This document shows positions 32,884 to 40,980 of a stretch of 64,000 nucleotides of DNA, one piece after another. Each line of letters begins with the position of its first letter. Position 1 is the first letter of the stretch. Source of the DNA: Streptomyces coffeae. GTDB lineage: Bacteria; Actinomycetota; Actinomycetes; Streptomycetales; Streptomycetaceae. Location: NCBI RefSeq assembly GCF_016741875.1, contig NZ_JAERRF010000002.1, positions 1 through 64,000 on the forward strand, in the 5' to 3' direction. Made by a program: the position numbers and the translations under genes. The notes under the pieces are model-generated. The model saw only the letters and a list, made by a program, of their open reading frames with translations, ran no database searches and was not told where the DNA came from.

Positions 32884-33881
32884 GCGCGGTCCTTCCTCGC
32901 GATGAGGTCGCGGATGCCCGCGACGATGAGATCCACGGTCAGATCGACCTTGAAGGCGTTGTCGGGGAGCGGGCGCGCGGCGGCCAGTTCGGCCCGCGCC
33001 GCCTCGCGCAGCGTCTCCTCGTCCGGCCGCCGCCCCCGCAGCCGCTCCTCGGCGACGCTCGCCCGCCACGGCCGCGGCGCCACTCCGCCGAGCGCGATCC
33101 GGACGTCCGTGAGTGAGCCGTCGTCGGCCACCGACACCGAAGTGGCCACACTGACCAGGGCGAAGGCGTACGACCAGCGGTCCCGGACCTTGCGATAGCG
33201 CATCGCCGCGCCCGGTGGCGGCGCGGGCAGCTCGACGCCGGTGATCAGATCGCCGTGCTCGAGGACGGTCTCCCGCTGCGGGGTGTCCCCGGGCAGCAGA
33301 TACAGCTCGGCCACCGGCACGGTGCGGGTGGCACCGTCCACCGACCGCAGATGGGCCACCGCGTCCAGCGCCACGAGCGCCACCGCCATGTCGGACGGAT
33401 GGGAGGCCACACAGTGGTCGGAGGTGCCCAGCACGGCCAGATCGCGGTGGGCGCCCTGGATCGCGGGGCACCCCGTGCCCGGCTCGCGCTTGTTGCACGG
33501 CTTGGCCACGTCCTGGAAGTACACACAGCGGGTGCGCTGGAGCAGATTGCCGCCCACCGTGGCGACGGTGCGCAACTGCCCGGAGGCGCCCGACAGCAGC
33601 GCCTGGGACAGCATCGGGAAGCGGTCCCGGATCCCCGGGTCGCCCGCCAGCTCGCCGTTGCGCACGGTGGCGCCGATCAGCACCGAGCCGTCGTCGCGGT
33701 GCTCGATCCGGTCGTACGGCAGCCGGGACACGTCCACCAGCAGACCCGGGTCGGTGACCCCCAGCTTCATCAGGTCCACCAGATTGGTGCCACCGCCGAG
33801 ATAGGTGGCGTCGGGGCGCTGGGCGATCAGCTCGGCCGCCTCCTGGGCGTCGCCCGCGCGGGCGTAGGCGAACTCCTTCAT
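32880..33881 (-). CDS. FAD-binding subunit of molybdenum hydroxylase (PaoB-like)
   Basis: A 333-residue medium subunit that passes electrons from the FeS subunit to FAD. The FAD-binding core has YLGGGTNLVDLMK (PCMH motif) and IGATVRNGELA, then SGQLRTVATVGGNLLQRTRC. A loop TRCVYFQDVAKPCNKREPGT followed by GC gives clustered cysteines that match the extra [4Fe-4S] site of E. coli PaoB. The C-terminal CO-dehydrogenase-type domain includes ALVSVATSVSVADDGSL and IALGGVAPRPWRA. ATG and stop overlap both neighbouring genes by 4 bp. Confidence 0.9.
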   Translation of the reverse strand: MKEFAYARAGDAQEAAELIAQRPDATYLGGGTNLVDLMKLGVTDPGLLVDVSRLPYDRIEHRDDGSVLIGATVRNGELAGDPGIRDRFPMLSQALLSGASGQLRTVATVGGNLLQRTRCVYFQDVAKPCNKREPGTGCPAIQGAHRDLAVLGTSDHCVASHPSDMAVALVALDAVAHLRSVDGATRTVPVAELYLLPGDTPQRETVLEHGDLITGVELPAPPPGAAMRYRKVRDRWSYAFALVSVATSVSVADDGSLTDVRIALGGVAPRPWRASVAEERLRGRRPDEETLREAARAELAAARPLPDNAFKVDLTVDLIVAGIRDLIARKDRA

Positions 33882-34471
33882 CGCGCGCCCCCGGACGTGC
33901 TCGCGGTGGCGGTGCCGTCGGCGGACGCGCCCGCGGCCTCCAGGACGGCTTCCACGATGCCGTTGTACGCGCCGCAGCGGCACAGGTTGCCGCTCATGCG
34001 CTCCCGCACCTCCTGCGCGTCCAGCTCCGCCGCGTCGGCCACGCCCGCCGCGGTGTTCTCGGTGACATGGCTCGGCCAGCCGCGCCGGGCCTCGCCCAGG
34101 GCGCCGATGGCCGAGCAGATCTGGCCCGGGGTGCAGTAGCCGCACTGGAGCCCGTCGTGGTCGAGGAACGCCCGCTGCACCGGGTGGAGTCCGGCGCCGC
34201 CGTCCAGCTCGGCCACGCCCTCGATCGACACGATCTCCCGCCCCTCGGCGGTCACCGCGAACATCAGGCAGCTGTTCACCCGCTCGCCGTCGATCAGCAC
34301 GGTGCAGGCACCGCACTGGCCGTGGTCGCAGCCCTTCTTGGTGCCCGTCAGGCCGAGCCGCTCGCGCAGCACATCGAGCAGGGTCGTCCGGTTGTCGATG
34401 GTCAGAGGGTGGTCCGTGCCATTGATCCGCAAGGTGATGTCGCTGCTCGGTGATTGATGTGAGAGGCTCAT
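33878..34471 (-). CDS. [2Fe-2S] subunit of molybdenum hydroxylase (PaoA-like)
   Basis: A 197-residue small subunit with two [2Fe-2S] clusters. The plant-type cluster ligands are in GCDHGQCGACTVLIDG with CLMF; the second set is LQCGYCTPGQI and SGNLCRCGAYNGIV. It lacks the N-terminal Tat signal of E. coli PaoA, so the complex would be cytosolic. A short unrelated tail (ASADGTATASTSGGAR) closes it. It is the first gene of a four-gene operon. The start codon lies inside the 43-bp palindrome; no good Shine-Dalgarno precedes it, so a leaderless transcript is possible. Confidence 0.9.
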   Translation of the reverse strand: MSLSHQSPSSDITLRINGTDHPLTIDNRTTLLDVLRERLGLTGTKKGCDHGQCGACTVLIDGERVNSCLMFAVTAEGREIVSIEGVAELDGGAGLHPVQRAFLDHDGLQCGYCTPGQICSAIGALGEARRGWPSHVTENTAAGVADAAELDAQEVRERMSGNLCRCGAYNGIVEAVLEAAGASADGTATASTSGGAR

Positions 34472-34498
34472 ACATTGAATGTATCAACCTCTTACATC
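34456..34498. promoter_or_regulatory. 43-bp imperfect palindrome, probable TetR operator for the pao-like operon
   Basis: The sequence is centred on G34477. The core ATACATTGAATGTAT (34470-34484) is a perfect 15-bp palindrome. The arms continue to 21 nt each: left GATGTGAGAGGCTCATACATT in two parts (34456-34476), right its reverse complement at 18 of 21 positions (34478-34498). It overlaps the first codons of the FeS-subunit gene and ends 23 bp before the divergent XdhC gene. Binding there would block both genes. The operon's terminal TetR gene is the natural candidate regulator. Confidence 0.65.
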
Positions 34499-34521
34499 GG
34501 GTGCGAGGAGAATGGGAATCC

Positions 34522-35673
34522 ATGCGAGACGTCGTAGCTCAGATGCACCGGTGGTGGCGCGAGGGTGAGCCCTTCGCCCGTGCCACGGTGGTCGCGACCT
34601 GGCGCTCCTCGCCGCTGCCGCCCGGTACGAGCATGCTGGTCGGACCCGACGGCTCCGCGGTGGGCAGCGTCTCCGGCGGCTGTGTCGAGGCGGCCGTCTA
34701 CGAACTGGCCCAGGAGGTGACCGCCGCGGGCACCCCGGTGCTCCAGCGCTACGGGGTCAGCGATGACGACGCCTTCGCGGTCGGGCTGACCTGCGGCGGC
34801 ATCATGGATGTCTTCGTGGAGCGCGTCGACCCCGACGGCTTCCCCGAGTTCGGGGGAGTGGCCGAGGCGGTGGCCGCCGGGGAGCCGGTGGCCGAGGTGA
34901 TCTGTGTGGCCGTCACCGGCCCCGACCCGGACGGGCGGCTGGGGCGGCGGCTGGTGGTCCGGCCCGACGGCACCTCCGGCTCACTGGGCTCGGCGCGGCT
35001 GGACGCGGCCGTCGCCGAGGACACCCGTGGACTGCTGGCGAGCGGCCGCACCGACACCCTGGCCTACGGCTACGACGGCACCCGCACCGACGAGGAGCTG
35101 ACCCTGTTCGTGTCGGTGCACGCCGCGCCGCCGCGGATGCTGGTCTTCGGCGCCGTGGACTTCGCGGCCGCCATGGCCCGGATGGGCGTCTACCTCGGCT
35201 ATCACGTCACCGTCTGCGACGCCCGGCCGGTGTTCGCCACCGAGCGCCGCTTCCCCGAGGCCCACGAGGTGGTCACCGACTGGCCGCACCGCTATCTGCG
35301 CGCCGAGGCGGAGGCGGGCCGGGTGGACGAGCGCACCGTGGTCTGCGTCCTCACCCACGACCCCAAGTTCGACGTACCGCTGCTGGAGGAGGCGCTGCGG
35401 CTCCCGCTGGCGTACGTCGGCGCCATGGGCTCCCGCCGCACCCACGACGACCGGCTCCGGCGGCTGCGCGCCGCCGGGCTCGGCGAGGACCGACTGGCCC
35501 GGCTCGCCTCACCGATCGGCCTGGACCTGGGTGCCCGGACCCCGGAGGAGACCGCGGTCAGCATCGCCGCCGAGATCATCGCCGACCGCTGGGGCGGTAG
35601 CGGGACCCGTCTCACCTCCCTCGGCGGCCGGATCCACGGCGACCATCCGATGTCCTCGGCAGCCGGCGGCTGA
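34522..35673 (+). CDS. XdhC-family molybdenum-hydroxylase maturation factor
   Basis: A 383-residue chaperone that inserts the sulfurated molybdenum cofactor into xanthine dehydrogenase-type enzymes. The N-terminal XdhC/CoxI domain is WRSSPLPPGTSMLVGPDG and SGGCVEAAVYE (conserved Gly-Cys). The C-terminal Rossmann domain carries VFGAVDFAAAMARMG, and YVGAMGSRRTHDDRLRRL, where the GxMGSRRTH motif is diagnostic. It is divergent from the FeS/FAD/Mo operon, and so is presumably dedicated to that enzyme and controlled by the shared operator. ATG at 34522 has AGGAG 11 nt upstream. Confidence 0.88.
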   Translation: MRDVVAQMHRWWREGEPFARATVVATWRSSPLPPGTSMLVGPDGSAVGSVSGGCVEAAVYELAQEVTAAGTPVLQRYGVSDDDAFAVGLTCGGIMDVFVERVDPDGFPEFGGVAEAVAAGEPVAEVICVAVTGPDPDGRLGRRLVVRPDGTSGSLGSARLDAAVAEDTRGLLASGRTDTLAYGYDGTRTDEELTLFVSVHAAPPRMLVFGAVDFAAAMARMGVYLGYHVTVCDARPVFATERRFPEAHEVVTDWPHRYLRAEAEAGRVDERTVVCVLTHDPKFDVPLLEEALRLPLAYVGAMGSRRTHDDRLRRLRAAGLGEDRLARLASPIGLDLGARTPEETAVSIAAEIIADRWGGSGTRLTSLGGRIHGDHPMSSAAGG

Positions 35674-35729
35674 GACGGTGTCACCGCCGCGCGGCGCGGT
35701 GGTCACAATGGTCCCCGACCGATGGGCAC

Positions 35730-37094
35730 ATGGACGCAGGAGGACACACCACCGCTGTGGAGACCGCGCGCAATACCGACGACAACACCGCCAACACCGC
35801 CAACACCGCCACCCCCGAGGACACCACCGCCCCGCCGAAGACCGGCTGGCGCCGCTGGGTGATGGACACCCGGCCGTTGCGCCACCGCCCCTTCCGGCGG
35901 CTGTGGAGCTCCACGACGGTCACCGCCGTCGGCAGTCAGCTGACCGCCGTGGCCGTGCCCAAGCAGATCTACGACATCACCGGCTCCTCGGCCTGGGTCG
36001 GCTACGCCAGTTTCGCGGGTCTGCTGCCGCTGGTGGTCTTCGCGCTGTGGGGCGGGGTCATCGCCGACCGGATGGACCGGCGCACCCTGATGCTGCTCAC
36101 CAACGCGGGGATCGCCGTCACCTCGGTGCTCTTCTGGGCGCAGTCCTTCGCCGGGCTGGACTCGGTAGCGCTGCTCATGGTGCTGCTCGCTGCCCAGCAG
36201 GGCTTCTTCGGGATGAACTCCCCGGCCCGGCAGGCGTCGATCGCCCGTCTCGTCCCCGCCCATGAGCTGCCCGCGGCCGGTGCCCTCCAGTCCACGGTGG
36301 CCCAGACCGGCATGATCGTGGGCCCGCTGCTCGCGGGTGCCCTGATTCCCGTGCTCGGCCTCCCGGTGCTCTATCTGATCGACGCCATCGCGCTCTGCGT
36401 CGCCCTGTGGGCCGTCTGGCTGCTGCCCGCCCTGCCACCGCTCATCGAGCCCGCGGGGGAGGGGGCCGACGGGTCGAGGCGGCGGGCCGGATGGCGGGAC
36501 GTGGCCGACGGATTCCGCTACATCGCCACCCACCGGATCCTGCTGCTGTCCTTCCTCGCCGACATCATCGCCATGGTCTTCGGAATGCCCCGGGCGCTGT
36601 TCCCGCAGCTCGCCGCGCACACCTACGCACCCTGGGGCGAGGGGTTCGCGCTCGGACTGCTTTTCGCGGCCATCCCCCTCGGCGCGGTGACGGGCGGACT
36701 GATGTCGGGCACCTTCTCCCGCGCCCGCCGCCACGGCCTCATGGTGACGGTGGCCGTGGTGGCCTGGGGCGTGGCCATCACCGGATTCGGGCTCAGCGCC
36801 AACCTGTGGTGGGCGGTGGCGTTCCTGGCGCTGGCGGGTGTGGCCGACATGGTGTCCATGGTGTTCCGCGGAGCGATCCTCCAGTCCGCGGCCACCGACG
36901 ACATGCGCGGCCGGATGCAGGGCGTGTTCACGGTGGTGGTGGCGGGCGGTCCGCGCCTCGCCGATCTGCTGCACGGCACCGTCGGCTCCCTGATCGGCCC
37001 GCGCGCCGCGGTCACCGCGGGCGGGCTGCTCGTCGCCGTCAGCACCCTGGGCCTGGCCGCCGCGGTGCCCGCATTCCGGCGGTACACCGCCTGA
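35730..37094 (+). CDS. MFS exporter (EntS/MFS_3-like)
   Basis: A 454-residue transporter with twelve predicted helices. Motif A-like WGGVIADRMDRRTLML follows helix 2. Helix 4-5 has GFFGMNSPARQASIARLVP, a signature of the EntS/multidrug MFS_3 group. The 37-residue N-terminal tail is disordered and includes a 9-bp AACACCGCC tandem repeat coding TAN-TAN-TAT. Substrate may be a siderophore or hydrophobic drug. ATG at 35730 is taken; GTG at 35757 has AGGAGG farther upstream (13 nt). It converges on gnd. Confidence 0.82.
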   Translation: MDAGGHTTAVETARNTDDNTANTANTATPEDTTAPPKTGWRRWVMDTRPLRHRPFRRLWSSTTVTAVGSQLTAVAVPKQIYDITGSSAWVGYASFAGLLPLVVFALWGGVIADRMDRRTLMLLTNAGIAVTSVLFWAQSFAGLDSVALLMVLLAAQQGFFGMNSPARQASIARLVPAHELPAAGALQSTVAQTGMIVGPLLAGALIPVLGLPVLYLIDAIALCVALWAVWLLPALPPLIEPAGEGADGSRRRAGWRDVADGFRYIATHRILLLSFLADIIAMVFGMPRALFPQLAAHTYAPWGEGFALGLLFAAIPLGAVTGGLMSGTFSRARRHGLMVTVAVVAWGVAITGFGLSANLWWAVAFLALAGVADMVSMVFRGAILQSAATDDMRGRMQGVFTVVVAGGPRLADLLHGTVGSLIGPRAAVTAGGLLVAVSTLGLAAAVPAFRRYTA

Positions 37095-37144
37095 TCCACC
37101 CGCCGATCCGGGCCCGGCCGCCATCCCGCCCGACCGGTCCCGGC

Positions 37145-37177
37145 CGTGCACACACCCGCATCGCGGAGGTGTGCACG
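37145..37177. terminator. Terminator hairpin between MFS and gnd
   Basis: CGTGCACAC (37145-37153) pairs with GTGTGCACG (37169-37177). It lies between convergent genes. Confidence 0.6.
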
Positions 37178-37188
37178 ACCGGCACCGC

Positions 37189-38625
37189 TCAGGCCGGGCG
37201 CTCGCCGCGGTCCGCGCCCCAGAGTGTGTGGAACGAGCCGTCGCGGTCGGTGCGCCGGTAGGTGTGCGCGCCGAAGAAGTCCCGCTGCCCCTGGACCAGC
37301 GCCGCCGGAAGCCGCTCGGAGCGCAGCGCGTCGTAGTACGCCAGCGCCGCCGAGAACCCGGGAGCCGGTACGCCCAGCTCGGCCGAGGTGGTCACCACCC
37401 GCCGCCAGGCGTCCTGGGCCGCGCCCAGCGCCTCGGTGAAGTAGTCGGCGGTCAGCAGGGTCACCGGGGTCCGCTCCCGCGCGTACGCCTCGGTGATCCG
37501 GTTCAGGAACCGTGCCCGGATGATGCAGCCGCCGCGCCAGATCCGCGCCACCGCGCCCGGGTCGATGTCCCAGCCGTACTCCTGGCTGCCCGCCTGGATC
37601 TGGTGGACGCCCTGCGCGTACGCCACGATCTTCGACGCGTACAGCGCCTGCTCGACCTCGTCGGCGAACCGCTCCGCCGCCGCGCCGGTGAGCCCCTTCG
37701 CCGATGGTCCCGGCAGCCCCTGCGCCGCGTCCCGCAGCTCCGCGTGGCCGGACAGCGAGCGCGCGAACACCGCCTCGGCGATCCCGCTCACCGGAACGCC
37801 CAGGTCCAGCGCGGTCTGCACGGTCCAGCGGCCGGTGCCCTTCTGCTCGGCCTGGTCGAGCACCACGTCGACGAACGGCTTGCCGGTCGCCGCGTCGGTG
37901 TGCGCCAGCACCTCGGCGGTGATCTCGATCAGATACGACTCCAGGCGCCCCCGGTTCCAGGTGCGGAACACCTCCGCGATCTCGCCCGGGGCCATGCCCA
38001 GAGCGCGCCGCAGCAGGTCGTAGGACTCGGCGATGAGCTGCATATCGGCGTACTCGATGCCGTTGTGCACCATCTTCACGAAGTGTCCGGCCCCGTCCGG
38101 GCCGATATGGGTGCAACAGGGGGTGCCGTCCACCGTGGCGGAGATGTCCTCCAGCAGGGGGCCCAGTGCCTCGTACGACTCCTTCGAACCGCCCGGCATG
38201 ATGCTCGGGCCGTGCAGCGCGCCCTCCTCGCCGCCGGAGATACCGGTGCCCACGAAGTGCAGTCCGCGCTCGCGCAGCGCCGCCTCACGGCGCCGGGTGT
38301 CCTCGAAGTGTGCGTTGCCGCCGTCGACGATCATGTCGCCCGGCTCCAGCAGCGGGGCGAACTCCTCGATCACCGCATCGGTCGGCGCCCCCGCCTTGAC
38401 CATCATCACCAGCCGCCGCGGGCGCTCCAGCGAGGCCACGAACCGCTCGGCCGTCTCGGCGGGCATGAAGTGGCCCTCACCGCCGAACTCCTCCACCAGG
38501 GCCCTCGTTCTCGCGGGCGTCCGGTTGTGCACGGCCACGGTGTGGCCGTGCCGGGCGAAGTTGCGGGCCAGATTGCTGCCCATCACCGCCAGTCCGGTCA
38601 CCCCGATGTGAGCCTGCTCCGCCAT
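37189..38625 (-). CDS. gnd: 6-phosphogluconate dehydrogenase, decarboxylating
   Basis: Oxidises 6-phosphogluconate to ribulose 5-phosphate with NADP in the pentose phosphate pathway. The 478-residue form (the long, Gram-negative/Gram-positive type) begins with HIGVTGLAVMGSNLARNFARHG (nucleotide fold, GxAxMG) and has AVHNRTPAR. The substrate motif is VGTGISGGEEGALHGPSIMPGG, with catalytic Lys in GHFVKMVHNGIEY, and the C-terminal helix and tail (FGAHTYRRTDRDGSFHTLW) complete the dimer site. It is soluble. In streptomycetes a shorter 6PGDH often exists too. It stands alone and converges on the MFS gene. Confidence 0.95.
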   Translation of the reverse strand: MAEQAHIGVTGLAVMGSNLARNFARHGHTVAVHNRTPARTRALVEEFGGEGHFMPAETAERFVASLERPRRLVMMVKAGAPTDAVIEEFAPLLEPGDMIVDGGNAHFEDTRRREAALRERGLHFVGTGISGGEEGALHGPSIMPGGSKESYEALGPLLEDISATVDGTPCCTHIGPDGAGHFVKMVHNGIEYADMQLIAESYDLLRRALGMAPGEIAEVFRTWNRGRLESYLIEITAEVLAHTDAATGKPFVDVVLDQAEQKGTGRWTVQTALDLGVPVSGIAEAVFARSLSGHAELRDAAQGLPGPSAKGLTGAAAERFADEVEQALYASKIVAYAQGVHQIQAGSQEYGWDIDPGAVARIWRGGCIIRARFLNRITEAYARERTPVTLLTADYFTEALGAAQDAWRRVVTTSAELGVPAPGFSAALAYYDALRSERLPAALVQGQRDFFGAHTYRRTDRDGSFHTLWGADRGERPA

Positions 38626-38753
38626 GGTCGGCCACTCCTGCCTGTCTCAGTTGTCGTCATCCCTGACACGTCGGACACGCGCCGTGCGCACAGCGTCCCG
38701 GGTACCCCGCCCGGCCGCCACTCACGACGCCGGGACGGCACGGCCGCGACCTG

Positions 38754-38799
38754 CGGATACGAGGGCCACCGTCCCCCGCGGACGGCGGCCTCGTATCCG
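38754..38799 (-). terminator. Terminator hairpin after a small protein gene
   Basis: CGGATACGAGG (38754-38764) pairs with CCTCGTATCCG (38789-38799), and the loop holds an inner CCGTCC/GGACGG stem. It lies just past the stop of the gene at 38817-39299 on the minus strand and upstream of gnd. Confidence 0.7.
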
Positions 38800-38816
38800 T
38801 GGGCGGATGGAATCCG

Positions 38817-39299
38817 CTATCTCGGCATCTCGGACGAGGTGCCGTTGACGGTTCCGGTGGCCCGGGTGGGACGCTCCAGGATGCCCCGGGCATCGGCGGG
38901 CGCCGACTCGCGCACCGGGACCGGCTGGGGACCGGCCGGGGTCTCCGCGGCCGGCGTCCCGCCGCCGTTGGGAGAGGAGCTCGAGCCGTTGATCTTCTCT
39001 ATCGCCTGCCGGGCCTGCTCACCGGGGGAGCGCGCGGCGAGCGGCGGCGGTGTCTGGCCTGCCGCGGCGGCGGGCTGGCTGCGCTCCTGAGCGTGCTTGG
39101 CGTGGCCGCCGCCGAACTGGGTGCGCAGCCGATGGCTCACCGACTCGTCCAGACTCACCGGACGCCCCAGCTGGGCGGCCAGCCGGCCCGCTTCCTGACC
39201 GAGCGCGGCGACAACCTCCCAGGGCAGATGGAGTTCCAGCCGGACTTCTGCCTCTCCGTCGGGAAGGGCTTGGATGGGAGGGTTGAACCGGTCGTTCAT
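38817..39299 (-). CDS. Conserved hypothetical protein with disordered C-terminus
   Basis: A 160-residue protein. MNDRFNPPIQALPDGEAEVRLELHLPWEVVAALGQEAGRLAAQLG is likely an alpha-beta segment: a strand (AEVRLELHLP) followed by an amphipathic helix, then SLDESVSHRLRTQFGG. From about residue 75 it is low in complexity, rich in Pro, Ala, Ser and Gly. The strand-helix-helix start resembles ribbon-helix-helix antitoxin or repressor folds (RLELHLP then two helices), but I do not claim it. No signal peptide. ATG at 39299. Confidence 0.5.
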   Translation of the reverse strand: MNDRFNPPIQALPDGEAEVRLELHLPWEVVAALGQEAGRLAAQLGRPVSLDESVSHRLRTQFGGGHAKHAQERSQPAAAAGQTPPPLAARSPGEQARQAIEKINGSSSSPNGGGTPAAETPAGPQPVPVRESAPADARGILERPTRATGTVNGTSSEMPR

Positions 39300-39415
39300 G
39301 TACGGTCCTCCGGTCTCGGATCGTCCTGCGCGGCGCGGCGCGCCCCACGGTCGGGACGCGCCTATCCAGGCATACGGAGAACCGGCTCGTCCCGTTCACC
39401 CGAGCCGGAGACGGG

Positions 39416-39985
39416 TCAGGTCTTGCTGAGCAGGATCGTGATGGTCGCCAGGATGGCCGCCAGCACCAGCGCCGCCACCCCGTAGACCAGTCGCTGCGAG
39501 CGCAGACCGGGGATCAGTGCGTCGATGGAGATCCGGCCCGCGCCGCTGAGTGCGAGCCCGGCCGCGCCGACGCCGATGAGCAGCGGAAATTCAAAGCCGC
39601 CGAACAGACCGAGCTCCCAGGACGCGGCCACGGCGTTGGCCATCGTGCCCGCGACGGCGGCACCGGCGAGCGGGGTGATCAATCCCACCGCAATGCCGAG
39701 ACCGCCGAAGGTCTCGATCAGCCCGCAGATGACCGCCATCGCCTTCGGCGCCGGATAGCCGAGGTGCCCGAAGGCCACGGCGGTCCTGTCGATCCCCGGA
39801 CCCTCCCACCAGCCGAACAGATGCTGTGCGCCGCGCGCGGCGACGATCAGCCCGACGCCGAGCCGCACCACCAGCAGACCGACGTCATGGGCGGTGAGTA
39901 CGGCCGCGGTGGACCGGGAGGCGTGCGCGTGGGCGGGGCCCGCGGCCGGTTCCGATGAGGCGGCGTTTCCGTGAGAAGAAGACAT
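39416..39985 (-). CDS. DoxX-family membrane protein
   Basis: A 189-residue protein with four membrane helices. After a 30-residue soluble head comes DVGLLVVRLGVGLIVAARGAQHLFGWW, the DoxX opening. It continues FGHLGYPAPKAMAVICGLIETFGGLGIAVG and GTMANAVAASWELGLFGGFEFPLLIG. Family members form membrane oxidoreductase complexes with Sod or thiosulfate-quinone partners, or are of unknown function; here no such partner is nearby. ATG at 39985 with GAGGGCG upstream. The A/T-rich stretch at 40040-40066 (with AAGTACTT) is the likely promoter. Confidence 0.8.
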   Translation of the reverse strand: MSSSHGNAASSEPAAGPAHAHASRSTAAVLTAHDVGLLVVRLGVGLIVAARGAQHLFGWWEGPGIDRTAVAFGHLGYPAPKAMAVICGLIETFGGLGIAVGLITPLAGAAVAGTMANAVAASWELGLFGGFEFPLLIGVGAAGLALSGAGRISIDALIPGLRSQRLVYGVAALVLAAILATITILLSKT

Positions 39986-40368
39986 GGCGCCCTCGTCTGG
40001 TCGGGCCCGGCGGGCTCGCCGAGCCGGATGTGCGCTATGCACCTTAAGTACTTTTTATTCCACCGGGCGGGTGGCTTCAATCCGTCCCCCGGTGTCCCCC
40101 ATGAGAAGAACGGAACCCGGCCCGGCCGAGCGATGTCGTCCCGTGCGGTGATGGGCCCCCGACCACGCCTCAGCCACCGGTCCGCATGCGCCGCCGCCAG
40201 GGCCGTAGCCCGAGCCCGAGCAGCCGGGCACCGGCCGGACGGCAGAACGCGGCGTGCGTCAGGGCGTCGCTCAGGGTCGGGGCCGACACCGGGGCGCCGC
40301 TCGGCCCGGCGACCGGACCTCACCGGTGTGAAGAGGGCCGGTGGGCCGGTGGGGAGAACGGCGATCGG
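39986..40368. other. Intergenic region upstream of doxX
   Basis: About 380 bp between the DoxX start and the next gene's end. It carries an unusually A/T-rich segment (CTTAAGTACTTTTTATTCC, 40043-40061) with AAGTACTT palindrome, probably the doxX promoter, and no convincing gene in the remaining GC-rich part. Confidence 0.4.
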
Positions 40369-40875
40369 TCAGCGGCGGGGCGGCAACTTGTGCAGCTCCA
40401 CGGCGGTCAGCCGTCCGGCCTCGATCTCGGCTGTCATGAACGTGCAGTACGGCTGTGTGCGCCGGTCCGTGGGGGAGCCGGGATTGAGCAGCCGCAGCCG
40501 CCCGTCGTCCGTGGTGGAGTCCCACGGGATATGGCTGTGGCCGAACACCAGCACATCCACATCGGGGAACCGCTCGGCACAGCGCCGCTCCCGCCCCTGC
40601 GCCGCCCCGGTCTCATGCACCACACCGAACCGCAGCCCGTCCAGTTCCACCCGGGCCACCTCGGGCAGCCGCGCCCGCAGCTCGGGCCCGTCGTTGTTGC
40701 CGTACACGCCGAACAGCCGGGTCGACCCCGCTTCCAGCAGATCGAGGGTGGCGGTGTCGACCCAGTCACCCGCGTGGAAGACCACATCGGCGTGCGGGAG
40801 TTGCTCCAGCAGCTCCTGAGGAAGTGCCTTGGCTCGCCGGGGCAGATGGGTGTCGGACATGAGGAGGAGACGCAC
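40369..40875 (-). CDS. YfcE/MJ0936-type metallophosphoesterase
   Basis: A 168-residue calcineurin-like phosphodiesterase. It starts MRLLLMSDTHLP, the metal-binding DxH, with VFHAGDWVD (GDxxD variant), VYGNNDG (GNND/H), HE in VVHETG and the final FGHSHIPW (GHSH) set. These five blocks are complete. The compact length matches the YfcE/MJ0936 group, which act on cyclic or linear phosphodiesters. The annotated first codon is GTG at 40875. It is divergent from the small recombinase-like gene. Confidence 0.87.
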   Translation of the reverse strand: MRLLLMSDTHLPRRAKALPQELLEQLPHADVVFHAGDWVDTATLDLLEAGSTRLFGVYGNNDGPELRARLPEVARVELDGLRFGVVHETGAAQGRERRCAERFPDVDVLVFGHSHIPWDSTTDDGRLRLLNPGSPTDRRTQPYCTFMTAEIEAGRLTAVELHKLPPRR

Positions 40876-40980
40876 AGAGCGACCGTAGCGCGCGGATCAC
40901 CGCTCCCGGTGCTTTCCGGTGGGTGTCCGACCGAGATGAAATAGTGTGCCAAGCGGACATCGACGCACGGGGAGGCGGCC

